Source: Porpolomopsis calyptriformis (lineage: Eukaryota; Basidiomycota; Agaricomycetes; Agaricales; Hygrophoraceae). Taken from it: a stretch of 64,000 nt of DNA. Position numbers and translations under genes: made by a program. A model generated the notes under the pieces. It saw only the letters and a program-made list of their open reading frames with translations, ran no database searches and was not told the origin of the DNA. This document shows, piece by piece, positions 1 through 11,743 of this stretch (position 1 is the stretch's first letter; every line of letters starts with the position of its first letter). The DNA is taken from contig OX621165.1 of assembly GCA_951640195.1 (NCBI GenBank), forward strand, positions 2,294,001 to 2,358,000, written 5' to 3'.

Positions 1-426
1 AAACATAAGGGCGGGAATCAATGTGTCATAGGGCTCGGGTAATATGCGTTTTTGAGGCTGTTCTAATAGAGCATGGTGGTATCTGGAGCAGGAAGCCAGA
101 TATCAACCGCGATCAGGAAGGAGGATGATGGGATGACATACAAGGAATCGCGCAAGATACCAAAGGAAAAAATGCAGAGGGCCAAGAAGTAGCATCCGTA
201 TCGAGCATTCCCTCTAAATAAACGAGTGATTGTTTTATTTCTAAATTCTGATGTTTGCGCGTTGAGTCAAGGCGATCTTAACAAAAAAAGAAAACGCAGC
301 AGGGTCACCGTTCCGGGCTGTAATGTTCCAGGCCACTGGGTTGAAGGTGATCGCGAATAAAGCAATGTACAGTGACGTGTTTGAGGTGTCCACGAGAGAG
401 TAAAGACTGTCGGGGGTGATTGGCAT
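1..426 (-). CDS. OPI3: Phosphatidyl-N-methylethanolamine N-methyltransferase, N-terminal part (runs off left edge)
   Basis: OPI3-family enzyme that performs the last SAM-dependent methylations of phosphatidylethanolamine to phosphatidylcholine in the ER membrane. Three exons can be read on the minus strand: 309-426 (start ATG at 426), 142-247 and 1-82, joined by GT-AG introns that keep frame. Exon 1 carries the family motif FNPVAWNITARN. Exon 2 continues with ITRLFRGNARYGCYFLAL and SFGILRDSL, matching the first membrane segments of Opi3. Exon 3 runs open to base 1 (YHHALLEQPQ, then PYDTLIPALMF), so the catalytic C-terminal half lies outside the window. It is divergent from the RhoGEF-kinase gene, with about 250 bp between starts. 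Gene identity rests on motif recall and is strong; the exon joins are my own reading. Confidence 0.85.
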
Positions 427-673
427 GATTGTCTGCGTGTGGCGCAGTCAAAGTTTTTTTTACGTAATCAGCGAAAGAGCGGACAGTTTGCACCACAAGA
501 TAACTGCCTGGTTTACATACGTTTTGTTGGTTTGTCGCTCATATCAAGGTGCTATCGTTACGTCTCTGCCTTTAGGCTTTGCCAGTCATCTCAGAACTGG
601 GTGACAATGTGGCTGTCCTAATCCGTAACGGAGGCTGTTCTCTATAACTAGGGAATACTGCGCTTTTCCTGTT

Positions 674-3600
674 ATGTATGTTTATTCCCATTTCGCAGCA
701 CATATGACTCCTCCTTTGCATGCCCCGAGAGGCTCTCCTCCAGACAAACTAGAGTTTGAATGTGCAAGGATACTACCCCGACTTACGCTCATTCCTGAGT
801 TCAACCTGTGGATCCGGGCGGCCTGGCGCATGCATGGTCTCAATGGGAAAAGGCAGTCCAACTGTCGGTTACTCTGGGATTGTTTTGCGTTTGGGGCGCC
901 TTTGTGCACGTTGTTGGAACTTATCGGGACCCCACCCGATCCTGCGGCCAGCCTCGATATCGATCGCGATAATATGGAGATAGAATTCGTTGATCGGGAA
1001 AAATTTGTCTCAAGCTTTATCCGCAGAGTCCAGCTCTTGGAAATTCAAGATCGAATCCCCTATGGCGAAGTACTTCGATCTCATGATCTGTTCAACGGCG
1101 GCTTTGCTGGATTCGCTAAAGTTTGTGCTATCTGGTATCGCCTTCCAGCTTTTCTTCTTCACACGCTCCCCCCGCCTGTAGGTGCTGCGCACCGTCAACA
1201 GGGTTCTCACGGCCCTCCAGGAATCCTACCCTGGACTATTCGTTCTTCCGCGGGTGTCGCACACTAAGCGCCGTGAGATAATTCAAGACTTGCTGGACAG
1301 TGAGCGGGCTCACGTCAACTGCATTTCGAGAATGGTGGTATGAACCGTTTCATTCATCCTCGTTGTTTCAATTCACCCTGGTCATCTCCGCAGCACGTCG
1401 AAATGGCCGCCATCCTTTCCGACCAAAATTATACCCTAGATAAGGCAATTCTCCAATGCTTTTCTGAAATATGCACGCGACTTCTCCACTACCACGAGCA
1501 CATCCTTGACCATCTAGAGAAATCTCAAGAACTGAACGAAGAATGGGATGAAATATTTGCGTTTGATGTGAGTTGATCCTCAATGACGCCACAATGCGCC
1601 ATCACTAACGGCTGTCCTACATCCAGTCGAGTCCGAATCCCGCTTTAAGCAAAGCCGCAATAGCAGCTTGCAAATCTTATTGTGTGAACATCCATACTGT
1701 TTCGAAATTTCTGGAGAGCCTATTCGATGCAAGTCTTTCTCACAATCGCATCTGGCTTGGGGCTAATTCTACGTGGTAGACCACTCTCGCGCCTCACGCA
1801 CGTTTTCTTCTCGATCTAATTTCAGCCCCACTATGCCGTTTATTGGAATATCAATGTCTACTTCAGGTACTGTCTGGTATTGGCCTTGGGTAGAAAATAC
1901 TGAACAACCCTTCGCTCTGTAGTCCATTCTGGACCTAACGTCTCCGACAGAATCCCAGACTTATGATTCCTTGTGTTCCTCATTGTTCACCGTACGTAAG
2001 GTTTCGCAGGATATAGACGAAATTGGCATGCAAGTACGCACCATGTGGTCCACTCGTCTACTGAAAGCCCGCGCATATCTCTGGAACGGAGTCGACCCAG
2101 ATCAACTGGGATTGCTTCTTCTGGACGACTGTATGGTAGCCGAGGGTGAGGTGGAGCAGCTGCAGTTCTCTCTTTTTCTCTTCGAGACCATGTTGCTCTG
2201 TTGCCAAGAGGCAACCGAGGTTAGGTCGGAAACGGAAGGAAGCGTGACGGTCGCCCATCACCCCATCTACCCATGGGAGCTAGGCCCGGCCTTGAGTAGA
2301 AACAATGCGCTCAATACCCGTTATACCATTCCAACAGACAAGCTGAAGTCCGTGCGGTGGCTGGATCAAGGTACGCATATTTTATCTATCTTTCTCTGGC
2401 TCATGTTCTTCCATCACGAAGATTGCTTCGAACTTCACTGGGCAGATGAAGATGAAATTCGTGTGATCGTATTCAAGCCAAACAGCTTACCGCAATGCGA
2501 TCAGTGGTGCTCGATGCTGCAGTTATTCGTACCGCCAATAACCCGACCGCCGACTGTGTCCTCTCCCTCTAAAGAAGTATGTGCTAATGCCGCTTGTCGA
2601 TTTTTTGATATATGTTTATGAAAAAAACAGTTGATGCATATGCTTTCCGAGGATGAACTTCGAGGTGGTAGAGGAAAAATGCACCCGAAGCCATGGAGTG
2701 TGATCGCTCGCAAAGGAGCACGCTCGGAATCATCATCGCTGATGCATTCTGACAGCGACTACGAGTTTCCCCTCAGCCCGAACCTGCTTCCCTTTCTTTT
2801 CAACCCTCCTTTGGATGCAGCGCAGCGCAGTCGGAGCCCTTTGGCAATCAACACTGCCGTTTCTCCCCAGATGCAGGACAAGGAGAAAGATAAAGACAAA
2901 GACGTCGATCCCTGCGACATGCTGCCGACTCCGCCAGACGATCAGACGCCTAGTAAGTGGTTCATTTATGCCGGAAATGGGGGAAAGCGTGCTTAAGATT
3001 AACGGGTTAGGTTCTGGAAGCAGTATCTCCACCCTTCCTCTCGATCTTACTGGTAAGATCGTTCGAGAAGGTTCGTTTCCTGCTGCGCATGGTGGGTTTG
3101 CCGATGTTTGGAAATGCGTCTGGAATAATGGCTCTAATGAACGCAAGGTACGTGGTATCCACATTCCCGGGATGTTCGCGAGACCCTGATCGTTTCCGTC
3201 TAGGTGGCTGTGAAAGTCCTTCGCTCTCGCTTTGATGGTCCCCAAGTTGAGGGGAAAATGTCAAAGGTATACATTCCATGAAGTGTTTTTTTCAGAGTGA
3301 CTAATTCGATATACCAGCGATTGCGACGCGAACTTCGTGTCTGGCAAAAGTTGGACCATGAGAATGTGCTACAGTTGTATGGAACGGCCTCGGACTTTGG
3401 GCCCTACACATCCATGGTTTGTCCGTGGATGGAAAATGGGAGTGTCAGCAAGTACTTGGAGCGATGCGGAGACATCTTATCTGTCTCTGATCGTTTACAA
3501 CTCGTCAGTCTTTGCGCGTCTCCTCTCTATACTCAATGTTGATTTTTCTACAGCTTTCAGAAGTAGCGGCTGGTCTATCATACTGTTAGTCGAAATGTTG

Positions 3601-4240
3601 TCATCTTTTGTTAGCTTATGCTCATGATCAATTGACGCAGTGCATTCCTTCGGCGTCGTTCATGGCGATCTAAGCGGGGTGAGTGGGAAGGGTGCATCTC
3701 GTGACACTACTAACCAGCCTTGTTGTCAAAGTCGAACATTCTTATCACGGACGAAGGCAAGGCCTGCCTATGCGATTTCGGCTTGTCCAGTATCCTAGCC
3801 GAGTTTCAAGGGAATTCACGCGTTACGTCCCTGGTGGGTGGTGCCGTCCGTTGGGCACCACCCGAGCTCTACCGATTGCAAGACGACGGCCATCTTGTGG
3901 CCAGCACACAATGTGACATTTATTCGTTTGGGAGTGTCGTGTTGGAGGTATGGGTGGATGTCTGTTTCCGTTGGACTTGTATGGATGATTCTTGGCTTTA
4001 CAGATCCTTTCTGGTCGCATTCCGTATCACTACATCAGAACGGACGCCCAAGTGGTGATCGAGTTGCATAAGGGCGTAAAACCACGTCGGCCCGCAAGTG
4101 CGTTCGTGACCGATACGCAGTGGAAATTTATTGAACGGTGTTGGGAGAACGATCCTGAAAAGAGACCCGACATCGAAGAGGTTTCGAAATGTGTAAAGGC
4201 GTTTCATTGCGCAAGTTTGAAACGCAGACACACTGCATGA
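674..4240 (+). CDS. Cdc24-like RhoGEF (CH-DH-PH) fused to a TKL-type protein kinase
   Basis: Multi-exon gene. The N-terminal exon resembles the Cdc24 CH-like domain (ILPRLTLIPEFNLWI, then LLWDCFAFGAPLCTL). After an intron (about 1108-1180), a DH domain starts with RREIIQDLLDSERAHVNCIS and continues through exons near 1395-1575, 1625-1740, 1830-1875 and 1922 onward. A PH domain follows (LLLDDCMVAEGEVEQ, then LFLFETMLLCCQE). A linker (PWSVIARKGARSESSS) is typical of fungal Cdc24-like proteins. Spliced in frame after it is a complete kinase domain: glycine loop GGFADVWKC, VAVK lysine, HGDLSG/SNIL catalytic loop, DFG, WAPPEL and a WENDPEKRPD C-lobe, ending at 4240. The GEF half would activate a Cdc42/Rac-type GTPase. 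The kinase is a tyrosine-kinase-like Ser/Thr kinase with key residues intact. The exact first ATG is uncertain (674 or 710, or an upstream exon), as are splice sites around 1740-1830. Confidence 0.75.
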
Positions 4241-4489
4241 CAATGCGTTGGTGTACTTTTTACCGTGTGTTAAGGACAATGTACAGTAGGTATTTCATCG
4301 GGCATATCTGTAGGTACATGCGAAGTGGCACAAGGACTTCCTAAACAGGTTAAATCACGTGAACGATGTTTGGATGAGTCGGAGTTTTAATATCGGTCAG
4401 CCTCGCGAAAATCCTTTGACGGACTGGCTGATTTGGCCAATACCTACCACCCGTCTACCAATCAAAAAAATCAAAGCCTACCTTCAGAA

Positions 4490-5562
4490 ATGGTGAGCTT
4501 TACCCCTTCGGGTCCTTATTTTTGCATCCTCATTCTCGCCTCGCAGTCTGTTCCGTTGGCAGTTACGCGAAGACTTATGCGCGAGCTTAGCGAGCTCAAG
4601 AAGAATCCGCCAGAAGGAATTCGCGTCACTACCAGCGACGAAAACATGCTGGATGTTACCGGTATCATCGAAGGCCCAGGTTGGCATTCAAATCGCGTTC
4701 TTATTCGTTCTGTACCGATCAACTAACCTACAATCGCGTGCGTCTGATAGAAGGGACCCCTTACGCCGGAGGTTACTTCAAGGTCAAGTTTAATTTCACT
4801 GAAGAGTTTCCTACCACTCCCCCAAAGTGTACGCCGATCACAAAACCTCTCCACTGACATGCTGGTTGACGGTCCGGGACAGGTTGGTTTGCAACCAAGA
4901 TATTCCATCCAAACGTGTCAACCGCAGGCGAAATCTGTGTAAACACACTCAAGAAAGACTGGAAGTCGTCCTATGGCATTGGCCATATCCTCATCACCGT
5001 CAAATGCCTTCTCATCTATCCGAATCCCGAATCCGCGCTGGACGAGGAGGCCGGCAAGTTGTTGTTGGAAAACTACGACAGCTACTGCGAAAGAGCCAAG
5101 TTGATCACCAGTGTGCATGCCACACCACGCATCCGGCCAATCGAGTTTGATTCCCCGTCATCGGCATCCACCTCAGCCTCATCCTCCAAATCGGCGGTTC
5201 CGATATTACCTCATCCACCTCTGGCTTCCGCTCCCTTGCTCACCCCTCCACTCCTGGTGCCCACAGTTATTCGAAAATCCCCGTCGCCATCGCCAAGTCC
5301 CGCCCCTCAGCCACTGAACTCTTCATCCAACATACGTCCCACCTTAACCTCTACCTCCGCGTCGTCCCTCGCCATCGAAAAGGAGGGTAAGGAAAGACTC
5401 CCGTCACCCTCGCCATTGGGTACAGCCGATGCTAATGTGAGTGCCGGAGCGGTCGCCCAGCCGACCATGACCGTTCCTCCCAAAAAGGCGGTGAAGAGGT
5501 CTGCGGCTGGAGGTGGGACCGCTGGCATTGAGAAGCGGAAAAAGGCTCTGAAGCGTCTCTGA
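4490..5562 (+). CDS. Ubiquitin-conjugating enzyme E2, UBE2S-like (APC/C elongating E2)
   Basis: E2 enzyme. The first coding exon appears to be only the ATG (4490-4492), followed by an intron 4493-4546, after which the protein continues [20 protein letters not shown]. Further introns at about 4681-4751 and 4829-4885 restore [11 protein letters not shown] and then [10 protein letters not shown]. The active-site cysteine lies in GEICVN, followed by [20 protein letters not shown], the UBE2S signature. After the UBC fold comes a Ser/Pro-rich linker, then a Lys/Arg-rich tail ending in ALKRL. Human UBE2S builds K11-linked chains on APC/C substrates and docks through a C-terminal LRRL peptide, so the conserved basic tail supports orthology rather than a generic E2. 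The tail linker is longer than in animals. Confidence 0.85.
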
Positions 5563-5834
5563 GAGGCTGGGAGGTGTGCATGCCGGGAAGGGTGGGGAGT
5601 GATATGGCATGACCAAGGTCATGAATTGGCTAATGTAATGTGCTTCTATTTCTTGTTTTGTGTATGAGGGCGATATGATATGGCCATATTTTCAACCTGG
5701 AGTTGTATTCTCTGCCCCGTTTGCATGGAAGCTTGAGCTTGAGGCCTTTGGCGAGTTGCAGGCCAGAGATCACGAAAGTAAAATCAGGTATCCTTGACGG
5801 TAAACCGTGTGAGAGCGCATGAACAAAAATATAT

Positions 5835-8800
5835 CTACAGGTTATGAAAATAAGAATCCATGCCTGTAAAATCAAGAATGATGACACGACCATCCGTTGT
5901 GCCGAGAACTACACGATCGCCGTTTACAGCCAGTGCAAATCCAAATGCTCTAAAAGCAACTGGAATCCAGCAAATCCTCCGATCCTGTTTGATTGAGTGC
6001 ACCCAGCCGTCCCATGTGATGCAACCAAACATCGGAAGACTTGGGTTTGGGCCATCGGTAAATAAGGTGTCCCAGGACAAACTAGGAGAGCATGCGACCA
6101 ATTCAACAATGCTGAAATGTCCAATACGAGTTTTCAAATATGCGCCACTGACCGCATCCCACAACCGAAGTGTGTCATCGAGGAATCCGGACATGATACG
6201 GGTGCCGTCCGGGGAAAATGCGACCGAACCCACCGGAAAAGAATGACCCTGGAAAGTGTTCAAATGTGCACCACTGACAGCATCCCACAGTTGAAGAGTA
6301 CCGGCCATGGTACCAAACATGACACGGGTACCATCTGGGGAAAATGCGATTGAAAGTGGTTGACTGTAATCACTCCTGAACAACGCGTCCCGGAGAGGAG
6401 ACTCGGAGTCAAAAATGATAGGGGTGCCATCTGGGAAAGGGTTTACGGATTCAAAAGTGTTCAGATGTGCACCACTGACTACGTCCCACAGCCGCACAGT
6501 ATGGCTGTCGGCTCCAGACACGAGACGCGTGCCATCTGGGGAAAATGCGACGAACCCCACGGATTCAGAATGTCCCTTGAAAGTGTTCAGATGTGCACCG
6601 CTGACTGCGTCCCACAGCCGAACGGTATGGTCGCCGCCTCCAGACGCGAGACGCGTGCCATCTGGGGAAAATGCGATCGAAACCACCCATTTAGAATGTC
6701 CTTTCAAAGTTTTCAGATGTGTACCACTGACTGCATCCGACAGCCGAAGTGTTTTGTTGGATAACGAAGCAATACGCGTGCCATCCGGAGAAAATCCGAG
6801 CGTATAGGGAGATCCCTTGAAAGTGTTCAGATGTGCGCCATTAACCGCGTCCCACAGTCGAAGGGTATCGATGCCGGCTCCAGACACGATACGGGTACCA
6901 TCCGGGGAAAATGTGACCGAATGTACCTCATGAGAATGTCCCTTGAAAGTGGTCTGATGCGCACCACCGACTGCGTCCCACAGTCGAAGGGTACGGTCGT
7001 CGGATCCAGACAGAATACGCCTGCCATCCAGGGAAAATGTGACCGAGTTTACATGATCGGAATGTCCCTTGAAAGTGTTCAAATGTGCACCGCTGACTGC
7101 GTCCCACAGTCGAAGGGTATGGCTGGTGGATCCAGACACGATACGAGTGCCATCCAGAGAAAATGCGACCGACATTACGGGTTTGGAGTGTCCCTCGAAA
7201 GTGTTTAGATGTTTACCGCTGACTGCGTCCCACAGTCGAAGAGTCCAGTCAGCGGACCCAGATATGATACGGGTGCCATTTGGGGAAAATGTGACCGAAG
7301 TTACCCAGTAGGAATGTTTTTTGAAAGTCTTCAGATGCGCACCACTGGCTGCGGCCCACAACCTAAGAGTACAGTCATTGGATCCAGATACAATACGGGT
7401 TCCATCGGAGGAAAAGGCGACCGAATTTACATTGTCGGAATGTCCCTCGAAAGTCTTCAAATGCGCACCACTGGCTACATCCCACAGCCGAAGAGTTTTG
7501 TCCCAGGATCCGGACACGATACGGGTACCATCTGCAGAAAATGCGACCGACGTTACGGGTTTGGAGTGTCCCTCGAAAGTGTTCAGATGTGCACCACTGA
7601 CCGCGTCCCACAGTCGAAGAGTATGGTCCCGTGATCCAGACAGGATAAGCGTGCCATCCGGAGAAAATGAGACCGAATCTACCTGGTTTAAATGACCCTT
7701 GAAAGTGTTCAGATGTGCACCGCTGACTGCATCCCATAGCTGAAGAGTATTGTCTTCGGATCCAGACGCGATACGCGCGCCGTCCGGGGAGAATGCGACT
7801 GATTGAACCCGACCGGAATGTCCTTCTATCGTCCGTATACATGAATTCCACGTCTCATTCAGTCCATTATATATTTTTATGGGAACGTCCAGCTGGCTCC
7901 TATACGTCTTCTTAATCAAGGTTTCTTCAGGAGTGAACAGTAATGCAGAGTCGTATACTTGAAGGGAACAAGTACTGATGACCGGGAAAAATTCGAGGGT
8001 AAACCGCTCGCAATCACGAAGTAAAACCATGACATCAGTCACGTCTCTGCCCGATTTCTGTCAACTAGATCAGTATTGCGCATTGCAGAACGAAGAAATA
8101 ACCAAACCTGAATTGCCACTTGTGCATCACCTAATGCAATCAGGGCATCCCGAAGCTCTCCTAAGAGACTCAGCACCTCAACCCAATACAGTAGATATTT
8201 TGAGCAAAATTCCGTCATGAGTTCAATGAGAACGTCAGAGAACATGGCATCCGACAGGTGCGAAGCCCAGTGACGACATGCATACTGCAGTTCGGGTGGA
8301 ATGTAAGTCGTGATGCGTGCCGGAAGGTTATCCACTTCACAATTCAACACCATTGGGTTTCCTATTCCACAGATATCTCGCTTCAGCCGTTTCATAGAAT
8401 CGAGACAGGCGCGAGCAAGTAAAGTATGTTGCGTTCTGGTGTTAACAACGAATTTTAGATTCCGACATCGAGGTGGACTCGTTATGAAGTCGAAGAATGA
8501 TGGATGAAGGGTTCGAATCACTTCGGTATCATCATCATCAGACACCATGATGACCGAGTGAAGATGATGCAATGTCTCTCGAACTGTTTCAGATGGCATA
8601 CCAAGTAATTGCTCGATAGCGAGCAAAGAGAGCGGGTCTCGAAGGAGAACAACGGTGCCGAGAACTGTCTTGAGCCGACCAGAAAGACCAGGAGATATGG
8701 AAGGGAAAGCATGATTTAACACTTGAGTATATAACTGATCAAGATAATGCTCGGGAGATGAAGGTTCTGTTGCCGTGAGAGAATTACACAGAAGGCGTGC

Positions 8801-10582
8801 AAGTTGGCCTCTGGGACTGGAAGAGTTTCGATCTTCGATGAACCTGACCGAGGTCGATGCAAAAATGAAGAGCCCGGAAGACAAGAGCGTCAGCTTATGG
8901 ATATCCTCCGCAGAAGGCCATTCATCTTTGATACGATATAGTTCTCTCGTCAAACAGAGTTTCGAGGAAAGGTAGTGCTCGATATCACCCTGCACAACAC
9001 CCAGTTCAACTTCGTGCAAAACGTATCGCTGAGTGACGGGGTTTAAATCCTTTGATTTGAAGACCGTAGTAATATGACTTTCTGGCCGACTGGTGACCAA
9101 AAACTTTAATGGGATGGGTTCATCGACATGAAGAGAGAGTGACGATAGGATGGTTGAAGTCGTTCCGGTCTCCTTGCACTCGTCAAGTGCATCCAATACA
9201 ACGACGCACGGAGAGAATGAGCTCCCGAGCGTCCGAAGAGGCTTTACAATAAGCTCTTCGAGTTGATATGAGGGGCTGGCATAGCCAATATCAGGATCCA
9301 ACTTCATAACACGAGCGACCTCGGTTCTGAATGAATCGCTGAACTTTCCGAGTTGGTAAGCAATGCTGGTGAAGATCAGACGCGGGTTGCTGCATTCCGT
9401 GTCGTCGCGTGAGCAAAAGAAGCTGGCACCAAGATTTCCGCGTTCCCTGCAAGCCTCAGCAACAGAATAAGCAATCGTCGATTTGCCAGTTCCAGCTGAT
9501 CCGTTGATCCAAAATATATAGATGTTGTCCGCAATGGGATCGGTCGCTCGTGATTTTCCCTTCAAAGCGCTTCTATACTGGCTCGGTGACTCTTCGAAAT
9601 CAATCCAGCGAAAGATCTGATCAAGAATGTCTGTCCTGGTGCCCTCCAAACATCGAGCTCGATCTTTGTAGTCGAATGGGGCTGAAATGGCGTATGGCAG
9701 GTGCCCGTCTACGAATCATAAGTCTAAGTTGGTTATCATATCGATAACCAATCAGTCATCACCTTGCATATCATATCTCCCTTTCAGTCGCTAGGGGCAT
9801 GAATAAGTAGGAAACTCATGCCGATTAGCGTAACATCATCACAAACCTGAAATTCATTCATTGTGGTTTCACGAAGGTTGTTGATATCGTCCCTGATCCT
9901 TGTGGCATGTTCCTGGGAGTGCATGAGGGTTGGTTTTATTGCAGTAGTGAAATCAACCAACTTCAAGCCCAAATTCAATATCAAGCGTAGTCTCCACCTA
10001 AACCAACAAGGTATCAGTCAAAGGTGGAAGTCTGCAAGCAAGTAGAGATACCGTAAAGCTTTGCATCGACCATGTAATTGTCTGGATATGACTGCTGATC
10101 AACCTTGGATCATCGGAATAGCGTATAAAACGCTTTATGGCATTGCGGGAAGCCATCTTGCGTAGTTCTTCCAACGCGGTATTGGAGGTTCTATAGGAAC
10201 ATAGGTCAGGCTGGGCCATTGCGGTTTGAAGACGACGAACATGAAAAGACGATCTATTCGGTCAATGGCCACTGAAGAAAGTGCTCCTCTATCCTTTGCA
10301 TTTTCAAGGAGTTGATTGAGAGTTTCGATCTGACTTGAAAGTTTCTCTACGTCCGCTGCGTTTTGAGATGTTTTCTGCATTGTTCATCAGAAGACATGAA
10401 GATAAACGATGATCACGATCCACCTTGATAACATCCAACACGAATAGCAGACCACTTATGCCCGTTTGGAGTCTGGGCAATCCGACACCTCCGGTGGCCT
10501 GTTCGACTATTCGAAGGGTTGTTTGTAGGCCGCTAACAGCAGTAGAACATCCCTCCTTCAACCTGGCTTTGTTATCCGACAT
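5835..10582 (-). CDS. NACHT-WD40 NLR protein (STAND NTPase)
   Basis: One minus-strand gene, not two. The start is ATG 10582 (MSDNKARLKEGC). It has a helical N-terminal domain in several exons (10582 to about 9785), then a NACHT NTPase exon (about 9650-8108) with P-loop NGSAGTGKST, Walker B VVVLDALDE and a TSRPES sensor. An intron at 8058-8107 (50 nt, GTTTGG...GACAG) removes the apparent stop and leads in phase into VTDVMVLLRDCERFTLEF. The C-terminus has about 13 tandem WD40 units of 42 residues (126 bp) of the GHSxxVxSVAFSPDGTRIVSGS type, plus a diverged final blade, ending at 5835. Fungal STAND proteins of this kind act in non-self recognition and programmed cell death (Podospora HET-E family). 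The N-terminal effector type is not recognised. The start is 65 bp from the divergent RRM gene. Confidence 0.8.
5850..7830 (-). repeat. Tandem 126-bp WD40-coding repeats
   Basis: The 3' part of the NLR gene consists of about 13 near-identical 126-bp units, each coding one 42-residue WD40 repeat. Most of each unit is conserved. Differences concentrate at two places: the residues after GHS (KPVT, DNVN, YWVT, DHVN, HEVH, KWVV, ESVG, FPVG) and the turn after SGS or SG (EDN, RDH, WDK, NDC, ADW, DDR). One unit is shortened (around 6790) and one is expanded and degenerate (around 6390-6470). Confidence 0.85.
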
Positions 10583-10647
10583 TGAGTGACGCTAGCCGTG
10601 ACGTATTGTCACACATAATCGTGACAAGGTTTTTTTGGACGCTAATC
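10583..10647. promoter_or_regulatory. 65-bp divergent spacer between NLR and RRM gene starts
   Basis: Only 65 bp separate the two opposing start codons, so the 5' untranslated regions and promoter elements of both genes must overlap each other or the neighbouring coding sequence. No TATA box is evident. Confidence 0.5.
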
Positions 10648-11600
10648 ATGTTCGCAAATACCATCCGAATCCATGCCAGAACGGTCTTGGTATCCTCCAG
10701 GTCTCGTCTTCCAGCCGTGAGCCAGCTGTTCCGTGGCTCCTTTAGTAGCCAACCGTCAAAATCCATTCTTCACCCGCGACTTTTCTCGACGTTCCATCCA
10801 TGCCAACGAGGCGAGACCGACAGAGTCGAGGAAGTGGCCAGTTTCCGAAAGGCTATTCCTCCTAGCTCAACACTATGGGTCGGCAACCTCCCGTATTCTG
10901 TAGACGAGAGAGAACTCAAAGAGATATTCACGCCGTTTGGAGAAGTGACCGAAATCCGGATAGGCGAGCGGCAGTCTCTTCGTTCTTCGATTTCGCATTC
11001 TCATTTTTCTATTATTAGGACAAACGGCGGACGGCAGGACCCGTGGATTTGCCCATGTCCAGTTTTCCACCACAGAGCAAGCGGTCGATGCCATGGAAGC
11101 CTGCAAGGCAGAGCTGTTCAAAATACAAGACCGTCCAATCAGGGTCGACTTTGCCCCGCCGAGGGTGTTCGTCCCACCTGAACCCTACCATGTATTGTAC
11201 ATCAGCGAGTTTGCTGGTGACGAGCAGGACCTTCGTTCCGCTTTCAAGGACTACGATGGCAGCATCGTGAGCGCCAAGCTTAGTTCGTCTTTCCTTCTCC
11301 TTCCCCTCTCTCTCCCCCGCTCTGATCGTTGTGCGTCCAGTGAAAAATCCCTCGACTGGTGAATCGTATGGCGTTGGTTTTGTCGAGTTTATGAATATCG
11401 ACCGTGCATCCGAAGTCCTGAACGCACTCAACGGCACTGAGTATGCCTTTGGCACGAAACTCAAGTTGGCCTATGCCCGTCAGCGAAGACTCGGAAGAGA
11501 ACGTCCAAATGGATGGAGTAACCCGAGGGATGGCTACAGAAGAGATTGGGGATCGCGCGGTAGAGAAGGTTATGATGAGTCGGGAAGGCGGACAACGTGA
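10648..11600 (+). CDS. RNA-binding protein with two RRM domains, probably mitochondrial
   Basis: The start ATG at 10648 gives an Arg/Ser-rich, acid-poor N-terminus (MFANTIRIHARTVLVSSRSR) typical of a mitochondrial presequence. RRM1 begins LWVGNLPYSVDERELKEIF and continues, after an intron of about 45 nt near 10970-11020, with the RNP1 octamer region TRGFAHVQF. RRM2 begins VLYISEFAGDEQDLRSAF and, after a second intron (about 11282-11340), contains RNP1 GVGFVEF. It ends with a short RGG/Arg-rich tail (GYRRDWGSRGREGYDESGRR). General role: binding RNA in organellar or nuclear RNA metabolism; the specific target is unknown. The first splice junction is not resolved to the base. Confidence 0.75.
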
Positions 11601-11743
11601 TATATTCACGTTCTCGATACTCCTTAAAAATTGGTCCGAGGTAGCAATGCTTCCTGTCATACCTGGACTCCTTTCTTTCGCTCATTTATTGAATTAAATT
11701 TTGAAATGCTTAGCCTGACACCGCCTTTCAAACCCAACCATCC

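Noticed and set aside
5860..7851. Long plus-strand open frames across the WD40 array
   Set aside because: They are antisense shadows of the 126-bp repeats; repeat periodicity keeps the opposite frame open.
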